Below, piece after piece: positions 35,178-44,401 of a DNA stretch of 64,000 nt. This DNA is from JANPPS01 sp965246925 (lineage in GTDB: Bacteria > Pseudomonadota > Alphaproteobacteria > Acetobacterales > Acetobacteraceae): the NCBI GenBank assembly GCA_965246925.1, contig OZ251994.1:2418001-2482000 (forward strand). The letters run 5' to 3'. Made by a program: the position numbers and the translations under genes. The first letter of the stretch is position 1. Each line of letters begins with the position of its first letter. A model generated the notes under the pieces. The model was given only the letters and a program-made list of their open reading frames with translations, made no database searches and was not told where the DNA came from.

Positions 35178-37342
35178 TGGCTGATTTGGCTTTGCTGCCT
35201 GGCCCGGCCCGCGCGTCGGAGGCACGGCTTGGCTTGCTGACCCGGGTGTGGCGGCGTAGGGCGGTGTTCTTGACCGTGGCACTCGGGACGCTGCTGCTGA
35301 CTGCGCTTGCGCTCTCGCTGCTGCGGCCGCGCTACGTGGCGTCCGGCTCCGTTATCGTTGCTGAGGCCGAGGGTGGTGGGCCGCGGGTTTCGGATGCTTG
35401 GATTCAGAAGATCGGTGACCCGGCTGATCTTGAAAGTCAGTTGGTTTTGATCCGCTCGCCCCGCCTGATGCGTCTGGCGCTGTCCCGCCCGGGCGTGCTG
35501 CCGGCGGTGCAGCGCGAGTGTGAGCGGGCAGGAAGTGCATTTTGGATCAGCCGCGTCCTGTCCGGGACACCGGCCGTGCCTTGCGACACATTGAAGCCGG
35601 ATAGCGATGCGCTGTTGAACTGGGTGACGGGCCGCTACCGTATCAACTCGCTCGGCCAGTCGCGCGCGATCTCGATCGGCTACGAGTCGGAGCTGCCGGA
35701 GACGGCGCGGGATTTGTCTAACGCCCTGGTGCAGGCCTTCCTGGACGATCCGCGGGTTGCACCGCCGCAACAGACGGACCGTGACGTGGCCCGGCGCTGG
35801 CAAGAGGTGGCGCAGCTTGAAGCGTCCTTGCGTGAGCAGGATGCAAAGCTTGCCGGTATGAGGAAGGACGTCGCTGACCGGAGCGCGCTGGCGGCGACCA
35901 ATGCGGACCGGCAGGCGGGCGTGAGCAAGCAAATCGCGGCGGCGCAGCAAAGCATGGCGGAGTCGGCAAACCGCATGATCGCTTTTCAGCGGGGGATGGG
36001 CGGTCAGCCTGAAGTCCGGACGGCGATGGACGCGCGCCCGCTGGCCGACGCGAAACAACAACTGGACGCCGTGACCGCGCAGATGGCGGCTGAACCCGCG
36101 GGATCCGCGGCGCTCACGAGCCTGCGGGAGCAGCGGGATGCGTTGAAGCTGCGCGTGGACCGGGACGCCTATCCCGGCTACCGTGCCGCGAACCGCACCT
36201 ATTTGGACGCGTCGGCGAAGCTGCTGGCGCTGCAGAAGCAACTCGAGTCGATTCGGCAAGAGGCGCCGCCACCGGCGACGGATGGTGAGATCGCTGCGCT
36301 CGAGCGCAGCATCGAAGTGAAGCGTGGCGTCTATACCGAAAGCTATAAGCGAGCGAGCCAGCAGGAGGCGGAGAGGCCGGTGCTGGTGAACACCACCCGT
36401 CTGGTGAACCTTGCCGAACGCCCGGTCGAGCCGGTCTTTCCGCGCCCGATACCCGTGTACACCGGCGGCCTGTTGTTGGCGCTTGGTTTGGGCACTTTAG
36501 CCGCGCGGCTACGGGACGGCCAGGACCGGACGGTCCGCGTGGCCGATGATGTCGAGACGCTGAGTCAAACTCCGGTTCTCGCCCAGATCCCCCGTGTGGT
36601 GCCGCCCGGCGCCGGGCTGGTGCAGCGCGTATCGGGCCGGGGAATGGATGTCGGGCTCAATGAGATACTGAGTGCTGCTCAGCGCTCACCAACGGTGCAG
36701 GACGCTCTGCGCGGCTTGCACGCGCGCTTAGTGATGGCGGGTCATGTCGGCGACCGCCGGCGGACCATCCTGGTGACCTCGGCGGCGCCGGGTGAGGGCA
36801 AGTCGTTCACCATCCTCGCCTTGGCTCAGCTGATTGCCGCGGGTGGGCGCCGGGTGTTGCTGATCGAGTGTGATCTTCGCCGGCCGACCTTTGCGGCAGC
36901 GCTGAATTTGTCGTCCGGCCCGGGCCTGGGAGACGTTTTGCGTGGCTTCGTCTCGCCGCGGGAGGCTGTGACCCGGACGGCGCTGCTGACGTTGGACGCG
37001 ATCCCGGCGGGTCCGCCCTGCGCGGACTCGACCGAGCTGCTGATGGGCGGGCGCATGGCGGAGCTGCTGGCCTGGGCCGACATGTATGATGTCGTGCTAC
37101 TCGATAGCCCGCCAACCGATGTGCTGATGGATGCACGGGTGCTGGCCAAGCTGGTCGATGGCGTCCTGGTCGTAACGCGGTGGGGCGGGTCTAAGCTCAC
37201 CGACCTCAGCGCCGCCGTTGACGGCATGCGTAAGGCGGGCGGTTACGTCTATGGCGTGGCGGTGACGATGGTCGAGTCGCGCGAGCATGGTTTGTTTGAC
37301 GCGCGCCCCGTACAAACTACGGCCTATATGGGTCAGCAATGA
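35177..37342 (+). CDS. Polysaccharide chain-length determinant with cytoplasmic ATPase/tyrosine-kinase domain (Wzc/GumC-like)
   Basis: This 721-residue inner-membrane protein has TM1 at about residues 33-53 (AVFLTVALGTLLLTALALSLL) and a large periplasmic coiled-coil part (about residues 150-400, rich in Gln/Ala). TM2 is at about 430-445 (GGLLLALGLGTLAARL). The cytoplasmic BY-kinase domain has Walker A SAAPGEGKSF (about 532-541), Walker A' LLIECDLRRP and Walker B VVLLDSPPTDVL. The C-terminal tail (VQTTAYMGQQ) has a single tyrosine rather than the usual Tyr cluster. It controls polymerisation and export with the GumB-like protein. Confidence 0.93.
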   Translation: MADLALLPGPARASEARLGLLTRVWRRRAVFLTVALGTLLLTALALSLLRPRYVASGSVIVAEAEGGGPRVSDAWIQKIGDPADLESQLVLIRSPRLMRLALSRPGVLPAVQRECERAGSAFWISRVLSGTPAVPCDTLKPDSDALLNWVTGRYRINSLGQSRAISIGYESELPETARDLSNALVQAFLDDPRVAPPQQTDRDVARRWQEVAQLEASLREQDAKLAGMRKDVADRSALAATNADRQAGVSKQIAAAQQSMAESANRMIAFQRGMGGQPEVRTAMDARPLADAKQQLDAVTAQMAAEPAGSAALTSLREQRDALKLRVDRDAYPGYRAANRTYLDASAKLLALQKQLESIRQEAPPPATDGEIAALERSIEVKRGVYTESYKRASQQEAERPVLVNTTRLVNLAERPVEPVFPRPIPVYTGGLLLALGLGTLAARLRDGQDRTVRVADDVETLSQTPVLAQIPRVVPPGAGLVQRVSGRGMDVGLNEILSAAQRSPTVQDALRGLHARLVMAGHVGDRRRTILVTSAAPGEGKSFTILALAQLIAAGGRRVLLIECDLRRPTFAAALNLSSGPGLGDVLRGFVSPREAVTRTALLTLDAIPAGPPCADSTELLMGGRMAELLAWADMYDVVLLDSPPTDVLMDARVLAKLVDGVLVVTRWGGSKLTDLSAAVDGMRKAGGYVYGVAVTMVESREHGLFDARPVQTTAYMGQQ

Positions 37343-37355
37343 GCATGCCCGGCTA

Positions 37356-38564
37356 ATGCGCAGTCTGATCTCCCTCGTTCATCCCAGCCTTACCGAGGCT
37401 AGACTCGTTCGCCATGCTTTGCCGGCGAACGAGGGGGACGTTGCAGCGGACGAAGCTCTGTCGAGCAATGCAGCCTTGATTCAGAGGACCGCGGTGGTGC
37501 CGGCGGGTTCCGATCACGTCGAGACAACTGGCGCTGCAGGTAGCTCACCGAGGCTGATTGTCCTACCCGTGAGGCGCCGTGGGCGATTGGCGGCGTTTGA
37601 GGGGCTAAGTGCCGCATTAAACCGGCATGCACCCGAGGCGATCCACTACCACGGTGATCCATCTGGCCTGCTTGCCGCGCAGCTCGTCCACTATTGCCGG
37701 CGGGCGAAGGGCAGATGCTTGCTCGCGATAGAGCTGGAGCATTCGGCGATGCAAGCGCCGCCCCGGCTGTGGCGAACGCTCGAGACCGTTGCGCTTAGGG
37801 CGGCCGATGTCGTTATTGCAAGACACCAGGACGGACTGAGCGTGGCGCGCAGCCGCGGTTTCGACGGGGTGGGCGTCGTCTCTGCCGCCCGGGTCGACTC
37901 TACAGAGTTGCCCGCGCGATCCCTCGCACGGACCAGGCTCGGTCTTGCCGCGCCAGCCTGCCCAGTGTTTGGCTTCACCGCTCCTTTGCAGGAGGGTTGT
38001 GGGATAGTCGAGTTGATCGAGGCGGTCGCTGCCTGCGATGCCGAACTCGTGCTTCTAGTTAGCGGAGATGGTCCGTTGCGGGGCGAGATCATGGCCCGCG
38101 CGTCCGCACTCGATGTCGAACACCGCTTTCATCTGCTCCCTCCTACATCGGGGCAGGATCTGAGCCGGCAGCCGGATATGCTGGCCGCCATGGATGCGCT
38201 GCTGGTCTTGCCGGTGCCCTCGATGGCGTGTGATGCGCCGTTCGATCGCATGATTGCGGTGGCACAGGCGCACGCCATCCCTGTGGTTTGTTCCACCGTT
38301 TCGGGGCTCATCGAGGTGACCGGGGCGGGGGGCTGGGTGTTGCCGGCTGGGGACGCTGGCTCCTTGTTCGCCTTGCTGCGCGATTTGGCGCAGCAGCCAA
38401 GCCGGCTCGACGCGCCGCGCAACTTAGCGCTACAGCAGGCAGCCCGGCGTGCGGGGGCACAGGCTGATGCCGGCCAGGTCCTCTCCAGCGCAGCCGCGCA
38501 GTTACCCCGGCAGACAAGGCTCGCTCTGCCAGACGGCGCGTATGGCTCGAAGCTTCGGCCATGA
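37356..38564 (+). CDS. Glycosyltransferase (GT4-like) of the exopolysaccharide locus
   Basis: This 402-residue protein shows a GT-B type pattern: IHYHGDPSGLLAAQLVHYCRRAKG, AADVVIARHQDGLSVARSRG, FGFTAPLQEGCGIVELIEAVAACDAELVLLVSGDGPLRGEI, and the donor-side HAIPVVCSTVSGLIEVTGAGGWVLPAGD. The N-terminal ~70 residues are weakly conserved. It starts 13 bases after the Wzc-like gene and its end overlaps or nearly touches the initiating transferase gene. Sugar specificity cannot be told. Confidence 0.8.
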   Translation: MRSLISLVHPSLTEARLVRHALPANEGDVAADEALSSNAALIQRTAVVPAGSDHVETTGAAGSSPRLIVLPVRRRGRLAAFEGLSAALNRHAPEAIHYHGDPSGLLAAQLVHYCRRAKGRCLLAIELEHSAMQAPPRLWRTLETVALRAADVVIARHQDGLSVARSRGFDGVGVVSAARVDSTELPARSLARTRLGLAAPACPVFGFTAPLQEGCGIVELIEAVAACDAELVLLVSGDGPLRGEIMARASALDVEHRFHLLPPTSGQDLSRQPDMLAAMDALLVLPVPSMACDAPFDRMIAVAQAHAIPVVCSTVSGLIEVTGAGGWVLPAGDAGSLFALLRDLAQQPSRLDAPRNLALQQAARRAGAQADAGQVLSSAAAQLPRQTRLALPDGAYGSKLRP

Positions 38565-40050
38565 GCTCATGCAGCAGTCTCTAACCCGTCCGCTGCCCGG
38601 CACCGCCCCAACGGCGTCCAGGCATGACGCCTGGAACCTGGCCCCACGCTGGCCGGTGGCCGTGTTTTCACGCTTATATAAGCTGGTCGAGTTGCTGACT
38701 TTGGCCTTGGGTTCGGCCATGGGCCTTGCGATGGGCGCCTGGGTATTGGGCGCTCTCAGGCCGGGGAACGCGGCGCTGGTCCTCGCCGCCATGGCACTTG
38801 GCTCGTTCGAAATGCTGCGTCTATGCCGCTGCTATACTTGGGAGCGGCTTGCGGGGGAGGAGGGGTTTTGGCGCGCTCCCCTCGTCGCCGCGGTGATGTC
38901 GGCCTTGATCGCAGGCACGTGTTTCAAACTGCTGGGTATGCCTGGATGGCAGGCGGCGCAGTGGATGACGGCACCGCTGGTGGTTAATGGCGTCTTGATC
39001 GGCCTGTTGCGCGGCTTCACGGCAGAGCGGGTGCAGGTCTGGCTGCGCCGCGGCATGTTCGCCAGCCGGGTCGCGATCGTGGGGAATGCCGCCGGGGCGG
39101 CCTTTGCACAACGGTTATCGGCGGACGATGCCGGCCGGGTCATGGTGCTAGGCCGATACTCGGAAACCCGCCTGCACTTCGATCAGCCCGGGGACGCCGC
39201 CGGCAACAGGCGGGGCGACCTCGATGGATTGTTGCTGGATTGCAAGCTTGGCCGGGTGGACGCTGTCGTTCTGGCCGTTTCTCCCGACGAGCGGGACCGT
39301 CTGCGTGAGTTGACGGAGTTGCTGCGCCCCTCCGCACAGGACATCTACACGGTGGCCGAGTGTGTGGACATCGCGGGCCCAGACGCGCGCCCGACGGTGC
39401 TGGGTCAGCAATCCGTCCTGCTACTCCGCGCCCGGCCGGTCAGTGGTCTGCAAGCCTTGTCCAAGGCTGTGTTCGATTGGGTGGCCGCGCTTGTGATCTT
39501 CCTTGTCATCGCGCCGCTGCTTGTGTTCGTGGCGGTGTTGATCCGGCTCGAATCGCCAGGGCCCGTGCTGTTTCGGCAACTCAGGGTTGGCTACAACAAC
39601 CGCCTGTTCTGGATCCTGAAGTTCCGGAGCATGCGGAATGACTCCGCCGACGCGCTGGCGACGCAACAGACTGTGAGGAATGATCCTCGAGTGACGCGGG
39701 TCGGGGCTGTGATCCGCAAGCTTAGTATTGACGAGTTGCCGCAACTGCTGAACGTGTTGCGGGGAGATATGTCACTAGTGGGTCCTCGCCCGCACGCGCC
39801 GGGGACGAGTGCTGACGGCAAGCGCGTGCACGAACTGGTGGACGGCTATCCTTGCCGGCATTTGGTAAAACCGGGCATCACCGGATTGGCGCAAGTACGA
39901 GGCTTTCGCGGTGGCATGCACACCACACAGCAAGTCACTGACCGGCTGCAAGCAGACCTCGAATACTCGCGCCGTCAATCGTTGTGGCTCGACATAAAGA
40001 TCATCATTATGACCGTTATGCGCGAAGCTAGAAGTAAGCGGGCGTTCTAG
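38542..40050 (+). CDS. Undecaprenyl-phosphate sugar phosphotransferase (GumD/WcaJ-like)
   Basis: This protein of about 502 residues has several N-terminal membrane segments and a CoA-binding-like middle region (ASRVAIVGNAAGAAFAQRL). The bacterial sugar-transferase domain has IRLESPGPVLFRQLRVGYNNRLFWILKFRSMRND, KLSIDELPQLLNVLRGDMSLVGPRPH and KPGITGLAQVRGFRGG. It starts exopolysaccharide synthesis by moving a hexose-1-phosphate (usually glucose) onto undecaprenyl phosphate. The start is either ATG 38542 (23-base overlap) or ATG 38569 (4 bases after the upstream stop). Confidence 0.93.
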   Translation: MARSFGHELMQQSLTRPLPGTAPTASRHDAWNLAPRWPVAVFSRLYKLVELLTLALGSAMGLAMGAWVLGALRPGNAALVLAAMALGSFEMLRLCRCYTWERLAGEEGFWRAPLVAAVMSALIAGTCFKLLGMPGWQAAQWMTAPLVVNGVLIGLLRGFTAERVQVWLRRGMFASRVAIVGNAAGAAFAQRLSADDAGRVMVLGRYSETRLHFDQPGDAAGNRRGDLDGLLLDCKLGRVDAVVLAVSPDERDRLRELTELLRPSAQDIYTVAECVDIAGPDARPTVLGQQSVLLLRARPVSGLQALSKAVFDWVAALVIFLVIAPLLVFVAVLIRLESPGPVLFRQLRVGYNNRLFWILKFRSMRNDSADALATQQTVRNDPRVTRVGAVIRKLSIDELPQLLNVLRGDMSLVGPRPHAPGTSADGKRVHELVDGYPCRHLVKPGITGLAQVRGFRGGMHTTQQVTDRLQADLEYSRRQSLWLDIKIIIMTVMREARSKRAF

Positions 40051-40059
40051 GCGCATAGA

Positions 40060-40090
40060 GCCGGAGCGGCGTTCATTGGCTCGCTCCGGC
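40060..40090. terminator. Bidirectional terminator-like hairpin between the EPS locus and rpmE
   Basis: GCCGGAGCG (40060-40068) pairs perfectly with CGCTCCGGC (40082-40090) across a 13-base loop. It lies in the 57-base gap between convergent genes. A short T tract follows on the plus strand (CGCTTTTCC). Confidence 0.5.
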
Positions 40091-40107
40091 CGCCACCGCT
40101 TTTCCGG

Positions 40108-40332
40108 CTATTTTTTCAGGCCGATGCCAGCGAACTTCTTGTTGAACTTCGCCACCTGCCCGCCGGTGTCCATCATGCGCTGTACGCCGGTCCAGGCCGG
40201 GTGCGACTTCGGGTCGATATCGAGGCGCATGGTATCACCAGGCTTGCCGGCGCATGTCTTGGTCTGGAACGTCGTCCCATCCGTCATGATGATAGTCACG
40301 TCGTGGTAGGGCGGGTGGATACCTGGTTTCAT
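40108..40332 (-). CDS. rpmE: 50S ribosomal protein L31
   Basis: This 74-residue protein starts MKPGIHPPYHDVTIIMTDGTTF. The family features HPAWTG and GQVAKFNKKFAGIGLKK follow. The four-cysteine zinc site of some L31 proteins is not present (one Cys only), so this is the C-minus type. The frame extends upstream, but ATG 40332 is the family start. Confidence 0.96.
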   Translation of the reverse strand: MKPGIHPPYHDVTIIMTDGTTFQTKTCAGKPGDTMRLDIDPKSHPAWTGVQRMMDTGGQVAKFNKKFAGIGLKK

Positions 40333-40570
40333 CGTCGCACTCTCCATGGGCCGATGCCGACCGGCCCCAAAGCGGACGCTCATAGGCTACAGATGCCGTG
40401 GCGGCAAGAGCCGTCGATATGCCGGGATTTGATCGGACGGCTGCGCGGATTTGGAGGTTCGTGAATCGCCGTCTGGCCACGAGCCCAGGTGAGTAGTGGG
40501 CTGATCGAGCTATAATGTCTAATGCAGCTTGATGACTGCTTCTTCTACTCGAAGAGCAACCGACGAGTTG

Positions 40571-40993
40571 CTAGCGCGGGCGGCGGCGGGTTTGGAAGTC
40601 CTGGAACATTTTGTCTGCGACGGCCTGCTGCGCTGGGGGCATCACTGCGTAGAGTGCCTCGAACGCTGGAACCAGACGTTGCATATCTTCGTAGTGCGCG
40701 CGTGTCAGTTCGGCGTAGCTGTGCAGGTCATCGGTGGCCTTCGTACCGGCGGGCCGTGCGGCACGTGCGGCGTAAAGGCCCGCCATCCGCCGGCCGTTCT
40801 CCCGCATTGCGCCCGCGAACGCGTCCCACTGCGATGCTTCAGCCGGGGTGATCTGCAGGCGGCGCTTCAGGTCCGCGATATGCCGTTCGACCCGGTCCGG
40901 CTGAGCCTGTGACGCGCCGGGCGGCGCGGCCGGCTGCCCTAGCGCAGGAGCCGATACGAGCGCAAGCATCAGGATAGTCCGGAGAAGCTGCAT
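40571..40993 (-). CDS. Spy/CpxP-like LTXXQ-motif secreted protein
   Basis: This 140-residue protein has a signal peptide (MQLLRTILMLALVSAPALGQ) and AAGGG upstream of ATG 40993. The mature helical part contains HIADLKRRLQITPAEASQWDAFAGAMRENGRRM and AHYEDMQRLVPAFEALYAVMPPAQQAVADKMFQDF. This is the LTPAQ-type repeat seen in Spy/CpxP-family periplasmic proteins, which act as chaperones or metal-stress sensors. It lies 10 bases downstream of a secreted Arg/Tyr-rich protein gene. Confidence 0.78.
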   Translation of the reverse strand: MQLLRTILMLALVSAPALGQPAAPPGASQAQPDRVERHIADLKRRLQITPAEASQWDAFAGAMRENGRRMAGLYAARAARPAGTKATDDLHSYAELTRAHYEDMQRLVPAFEALYAVMPPAQQAVADKMFQDFQTRRRPR

Positions 40994-41003
40994 CGAACGG
41001 CCC

Positions 41004-41336
41004 TTAACGGAATGGAACATAGATGCCCACGCCCGGCGGAGCGTAAACCGGCGGGGGCGCGTAGTAGGGCCGAAGAGCCGGCGCGTAATACACGGGCGGC
41101 GGTGCGTAATAGCCCTCACGGCGGCCGCGGTCATAATAGCCGCGGTCGCGATCGTGCTCCCACCGCTCATGCTCCCAACGGTCACGCCCACGCTCCCGGT
41201 CGAACTCCCGGTGCTCGAACCGGCGATGATCGTAGTCTCCCCTGTCGCGGCGCCAGCCCTCATCCCGCTCGCCAGCCCGCGCCGTGGCCGATCCGAACAT
41301 GCCAGCAATGGCCAAGGCATACCCTAAACTACGCAT
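41004..41336 (-). CDS. Small secreted Arg/Tyr/Pro-rich protein
   Basis: This 110-residue protein has a signal peptide (MRSLGYALAIAGMFGSATARA). A charged RD/RE/HER-repeat region follows (residues 22-75), then a Tyr/Pro tail with repeats of YYAPPPVYYAP. It resembles the loose group of envelope proteins with PXPV/YXPPP tails. No enzymatic motif is seen. It is probably co-transcribed with the Spy-like gene. Confidence 0.7.
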   Translation of the reverse strand: MRSLGYALAIAGMFGSATARAGERDEGWRRDRGDYDHRRFEHREFDRERGRDRWEHERWEHDRDRGYYDRGRREGYYAPPPVYYAPALRPYYAPPPVYAPPGVGIYVPFR

Positions 41337-41382
41337 AAAATCCTCCGTGCCATGCCAACGCCCGCACCAAACAGTCGTTGCG

Positions 41383-42462
41383 TTAGTTTATGTGCGCCCT
41401 CTGGTATTGAGGCACGAGCGGTAGCGTCATGCCCAATGACGCGGCGGCGCGGAGCGGCCATGCCGGATCGGCCAGGACGGCGCGGGCGACGAACACCAGG
41501 TCTGCCCGCTCGTTGGCGATGATCTCCTCCGCCAGCTCCGCCGTCCGGATCATCCCGACCGCGCCGGTGGCGATGCCAGCCTCCCGCCGCACCCGGTCCG
41601 CGAATGGCACCTGATATCCGGGATGGACGGACGGAATGCGGGCCGCAGGGGAGACGCCGCCCGCCGAGCAATCGATCAGGTCCACGTCGCCGCGGGCCTT
41701 CAGCATGCGCGCTACCGCCACGGCATCATCGGCGGTCAGGCCGCCAGGCAGCCAATCGGTGCAGGACAGCCGGACAAACAGCGGGAGATTGTCGGGCCAG
41801 ACCGCCCGTGTCGCGTCGATCACCTCCATCAACATGCGCGCCCGGCCGGCGAGGCCGCCGCCATAGGCATCGTTCCGCTCATTCGACACCGGGGACAGCA
41901 TGGAGTGTAGCAAGTAACCGTGCGCGGCATGCAGCTCGATCACCCGGAACCCGGCGGCCAGCGCCCGGCCTGCCGCTACGCCGAACTCGGCCACCACGTC
42001 CGCGATCTCGTTTATGGTCATCGCATGCGGTGATACGGCGTTATCATGGAACGGCAGAGGGGACGCGGCCCACGGGATCCAACCGCCGTGCTCGGGCCGC
42101 AGCGCCTTTCCGCCCTCCCAGGGGCGCTGGCTGCTGGCCTTGCGTCCGGCGTGGCTGATCTGAATGCCCGGCACGGCGCCGCCATACTCGATCAGCGCCA
42201 CAAGCCGGCGTAGGAACGCGGCGTGTTCGTCGTTAAAGATGCCGAGGCAGCCATGGGTGATGCGCCCCGGGCCTGATACGTGCGCGGCCTCGGTCAATAC
42301 CAGGCCGGGCCCTCCCATGGCTTTGGCGCCCAGGTTCTGGATGTGCCAGTCGTCGCCGAGCCCGCCGGATGCGCTATATTGGCACATCGGCGATACGGCG
42401 ATGCGGTTGCGGGCCGTGACGCCGCGAAAGGTAATAGGCGTGAACAGGGCCGGGGTGGCCAT
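41383..42462 (-). CDS. NADH:flavin oxidoreductase, Old Yellow Enzyme family (YqjM/NamA-like)
   Basis: This 359-residue FMN enzyme starts at ATG 42462 with GAGGAG upstream. It has the TIM-barrel signatures LFTPITFRGVTARNRIAVSPMCQYSA, IQISHAGRKAS (catalytic His pair), ELHAAHGYLLHSMLSPVSNERNDAYGG and LIDCSAGGVSP. YqjM/NamA-type enzymes reduce activated C=C bonds with NADPH. It diverges from pdxY with a 64-base gap. Confidence 0.92.
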   Translation of the reverse strand: MATPALFTPITFRGVTARNRIAVSPMCQYSASGGLGDDWHIQNLGAKAMGGPGLVLTEAAHVSGPGRITHGCLGIFNDEHAAFLRRLVALIEYGGAVPGIQISHAGRKASSQRPWEGGKALRPEHGGWIPWAASPLPFHDNAVSPHAMTINEIADVVAEFGVAAGRALAAGFRVIELHAAHGYLLHSMLSPVSNERNDAYGGGLAGRARMLMEVIDATRAVWPDNLPLFVRLSCTDWLPGGLTADDAVAVARMLKARGDVDLIDCSAGGVSPAARIPSVHPGYQVPFADRVRREAGIATGAVGMIRTAELAEEIIANERADLVFVARAVLADPAWPLRAAASLGMTLPLVPQYQRAHIN

Positions 42463-42526
42463 GGCGGACTCCTCGCTGTGCCCGGCCCCATTGCGCCCGC
42501 CGGGCATGCCCGGCAAGACAGCGCAC

Positions 42527-43372
42527 ATGAACATCCTCTCGATCCAATCCTGGGTCGCCACCGGCCATGTCGGCAACGCGTCCGCCATGTTCCCGCTGCA
42601 GCGGCTGGGCGCCGAGGTCTGGGCCATCCACACCGTGCAGTTCAGCAATCATCCGGGTCACGGCGCCTGGACCGGCCAGGTGTATGACGGTGCCAGCGTC
42701 AGCGCGCTGGTCGATGGCATCGCGGCGCGGGGATTGTTGCCGCGATGCGACGCGGTTCTGTCCGGCTATATGGGCGACCCCGGGATCGTGGCCGCCGTGC
42801 TGGACGCGGTGCGCCGGGTCCGGGCGGCCAATCCGGAGGCGCTATATTGCTGCGACCCCGTCATCGGCGACGTGGGCCCCGGCGTGTATGTCCGCCCTGG
42901 CATCCCTGCGCTGATGCAGGGCGCGGCGGCGGCGGCGGATATCCTGACCCCCAACCAGTTCGAGCTGGAGTACCTCACGCAACGAAGCATCCACACCGGC
43001 GCGGACGCGTTGCGCGCCATCCATGCCCTGCCCATGCGGAAGCGCGGGACCGTCCTGGTCACCAGCCTTCGGACGACCGACACACCCGCCGAGGCGATCG
43101 ACATGCTGGCCGCGGGTCCCTCGGGCGCCTGGCGGCTGCGCACGCCGCTGCTGCCAATTCAGGCGAACGGCGCCGGGGACGCGGTGGCGGCGCTGTTCCT
43201 GTTCCACATGCTGCGCACGCGCGACCCGCATGCGGCGCTGGAGGCGGCGGGGAGCGCTATCCACGGCCTGCTGCGGCGGACGGCCGAGGCGGGGTCGCGC
43301 GAGTTGCTGACTGTGGCCGCACAGGAGGAGTTCGTGCGTCCGCGCGATTGGTTCCGGGCGGTGCCGGCCTGA
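42527..43372 (+). CDS. pdxY: Pyridoxal kinase
   Basis: This 281-residue ribokinase-family enzyme starts NILSIQSWVATGHVGNASAMFPLQRLGAEVW, continues FSNHPGHGAWTGQV, and carries DPVIGDVGPGVYV, TPNQFELEYLT and the catalytic GAGDAVAALFL. It phosphorylates pyridoxal (B6 salvage). A longer frame upstream is the shadow of the antisense OYE gene. The EamA transporter gene follows 68 bases later and could export or recycle a related metabolite. Confidence 0.93.
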   Translation: MNILSIQSWVATGHVGNASAMFPLQRLGAEVWAIHTVQFSNHPGHGAWTGQVYDGASVSALVDGIAARGLLPRCDAVLSGYMGDPGIVAAVLDAVRRVRAANPEALYCCDPVIGDVGPGVYVRPGIPALMQGAAAAADILTPNQFELEYLTQRSIHTGADALRAIHALPMRKRGTVLVTSLRTTDTPAEAIDMLAAGPSGAWRLRTPLLPIQANGAGDAVAALFLFHMLRTRDPHAALEAAGSAIHGLLRRTAEAGSRELLTVAAQEEFVRPRDWFRAVPA

Positions 43373-43440
43373 GCTCCGCGCAAGATTTGGGACGCGTCCG
43401 GGCGGCGGGCCGGCTAGGCGTGACGAAAACGGAGGCGATC

Positions 43441-44361
43441 ATGTCACAGACCACACAGCCCGCGATGGGCGCGCGCGAATGGACCATGCTGCTGGCGCTG
43501 GCCGTGCTGTGGGGCGGGTCGTTCTTCTTCAACGGCGTGGCCGTGCGCGAGTTACCGTCATTCACGCTGGTCTGGTGCCGGGTGGCGGTGGCAGCCGTGG
43601 CGCTGCTGCTGGTGCTCAGAATGCTTGGGCAAAGCATGCCGGGGGAGCACCGGGTTTGGGCGGCGTTTGCCGGCATGGGGTTGCTGAACAACGTGGTGCC
43701 GTTCGTGCTGATCGTCTGGGGCCAGCATCACATCGCCAGCGGCCTTGCCTCCGTTCTCAATGCCACGACGCCGCTGTTTGGGGTGGTGGCCGCACACATA
43801 TTCACGTCCGATGAGCGGCTGACGGGGCCGAAGGCGCTGGGCGTGGCCGTGGGCTTTGCAGGCGCCGTGGTTATGATCGGGCCGGACGTGTTGAGCGGAG
43901 CCGGCACGGGCATGTTAGCGGAGCTTGCGTGCCTGGGTGGCGCGCTGAGCTATGCGTTCGCCGGCATCTACGGGCGCCGGTTCCGGCGTTTGGGCGTGGC
44001 CCCGCTCGCCACGGCTGCGGGCCAGGTTTGTGCCTCCACGGTGCTGATGCTGCCGTTTATGCTGTTCATCGACCAGCCCTGGGCCTTGCCGATCCCCGGT
44101 CTGGCGACCGGGGCGGCGGTGCTAGGGGTCGGGGTTCTGTCCATTGCGCTGGCCTACGTGCTTTATTTCCGTATCCTAGCCGCCGCCGGGGCGGTGAACC
44201 TTCTACTGGTCACTTTTCTGATACCGGTCAGCGCCATCCTGCTAGGCGTGCTGGTGCTGAACGAGCCATTGCTGACGCGGCAGGTCTTGGGAATGCTCCT
44301 GATCGGCAGTGGGCTCGCCTTTATCGACGGGCGAATGCTGAGGGTCAGGACGCGGGTATGA
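43441..44361 (+). CDS. EamA-family (DMT) transporter
   Basis: This 306-residue membrane protein has about ten helices in two EamA repeats: AVLWGGSFFFNGVAVRELPSFTLVWCRVAVA in the first and ACLGGALSYAFAGIYGRRFRR in the second, ending LLGVLVLNEPLLTRQVLGMLLIGSGLAFI. DMT carriers typically export metabolites or amino acids. ATG 43441 follows GGAGG. The frame is open far upstream inside pdxY, but that part is a shadow. Confidence 0.92.
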   Translation: MSQTTQPAMGAREWTMLLALAVLWGGSFFFNGVAVRELPSFTLVWCRVAVAAVALLLVLRMLGQSMPGEHRVWAAFAGMGLLNNVVPFVLIVWGQHHIASGLASVLNATTPLFGVVAAHIFTSDERLTGPKALGVAVGFAGAVVMIGPDVLSGAGTGMLAELACLGGALSYAFAGIYGRRFRRLGVAPLATAAGQVCASTVLMLPFMLFIDQPWALPIPGLATGAAVLGVGVLSIALAYVLYFRILAAAGAVNLLLVTFLIPVSAILLGVLVLNEPLLTRQVLGMLLIGSGLAFIDGRMLRVRTRV

Positions 44362-44401
44362 CGAGTCCTCGATAGCGATCAGCGCAACCGGTCACGCCGC
44401 G

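Noticed and set aside
42745..43440. Long N-terminal extension of the EamA transporter
   Set aside because: That part is out of frame with, and overlaps, the well-supported pdxY gene.
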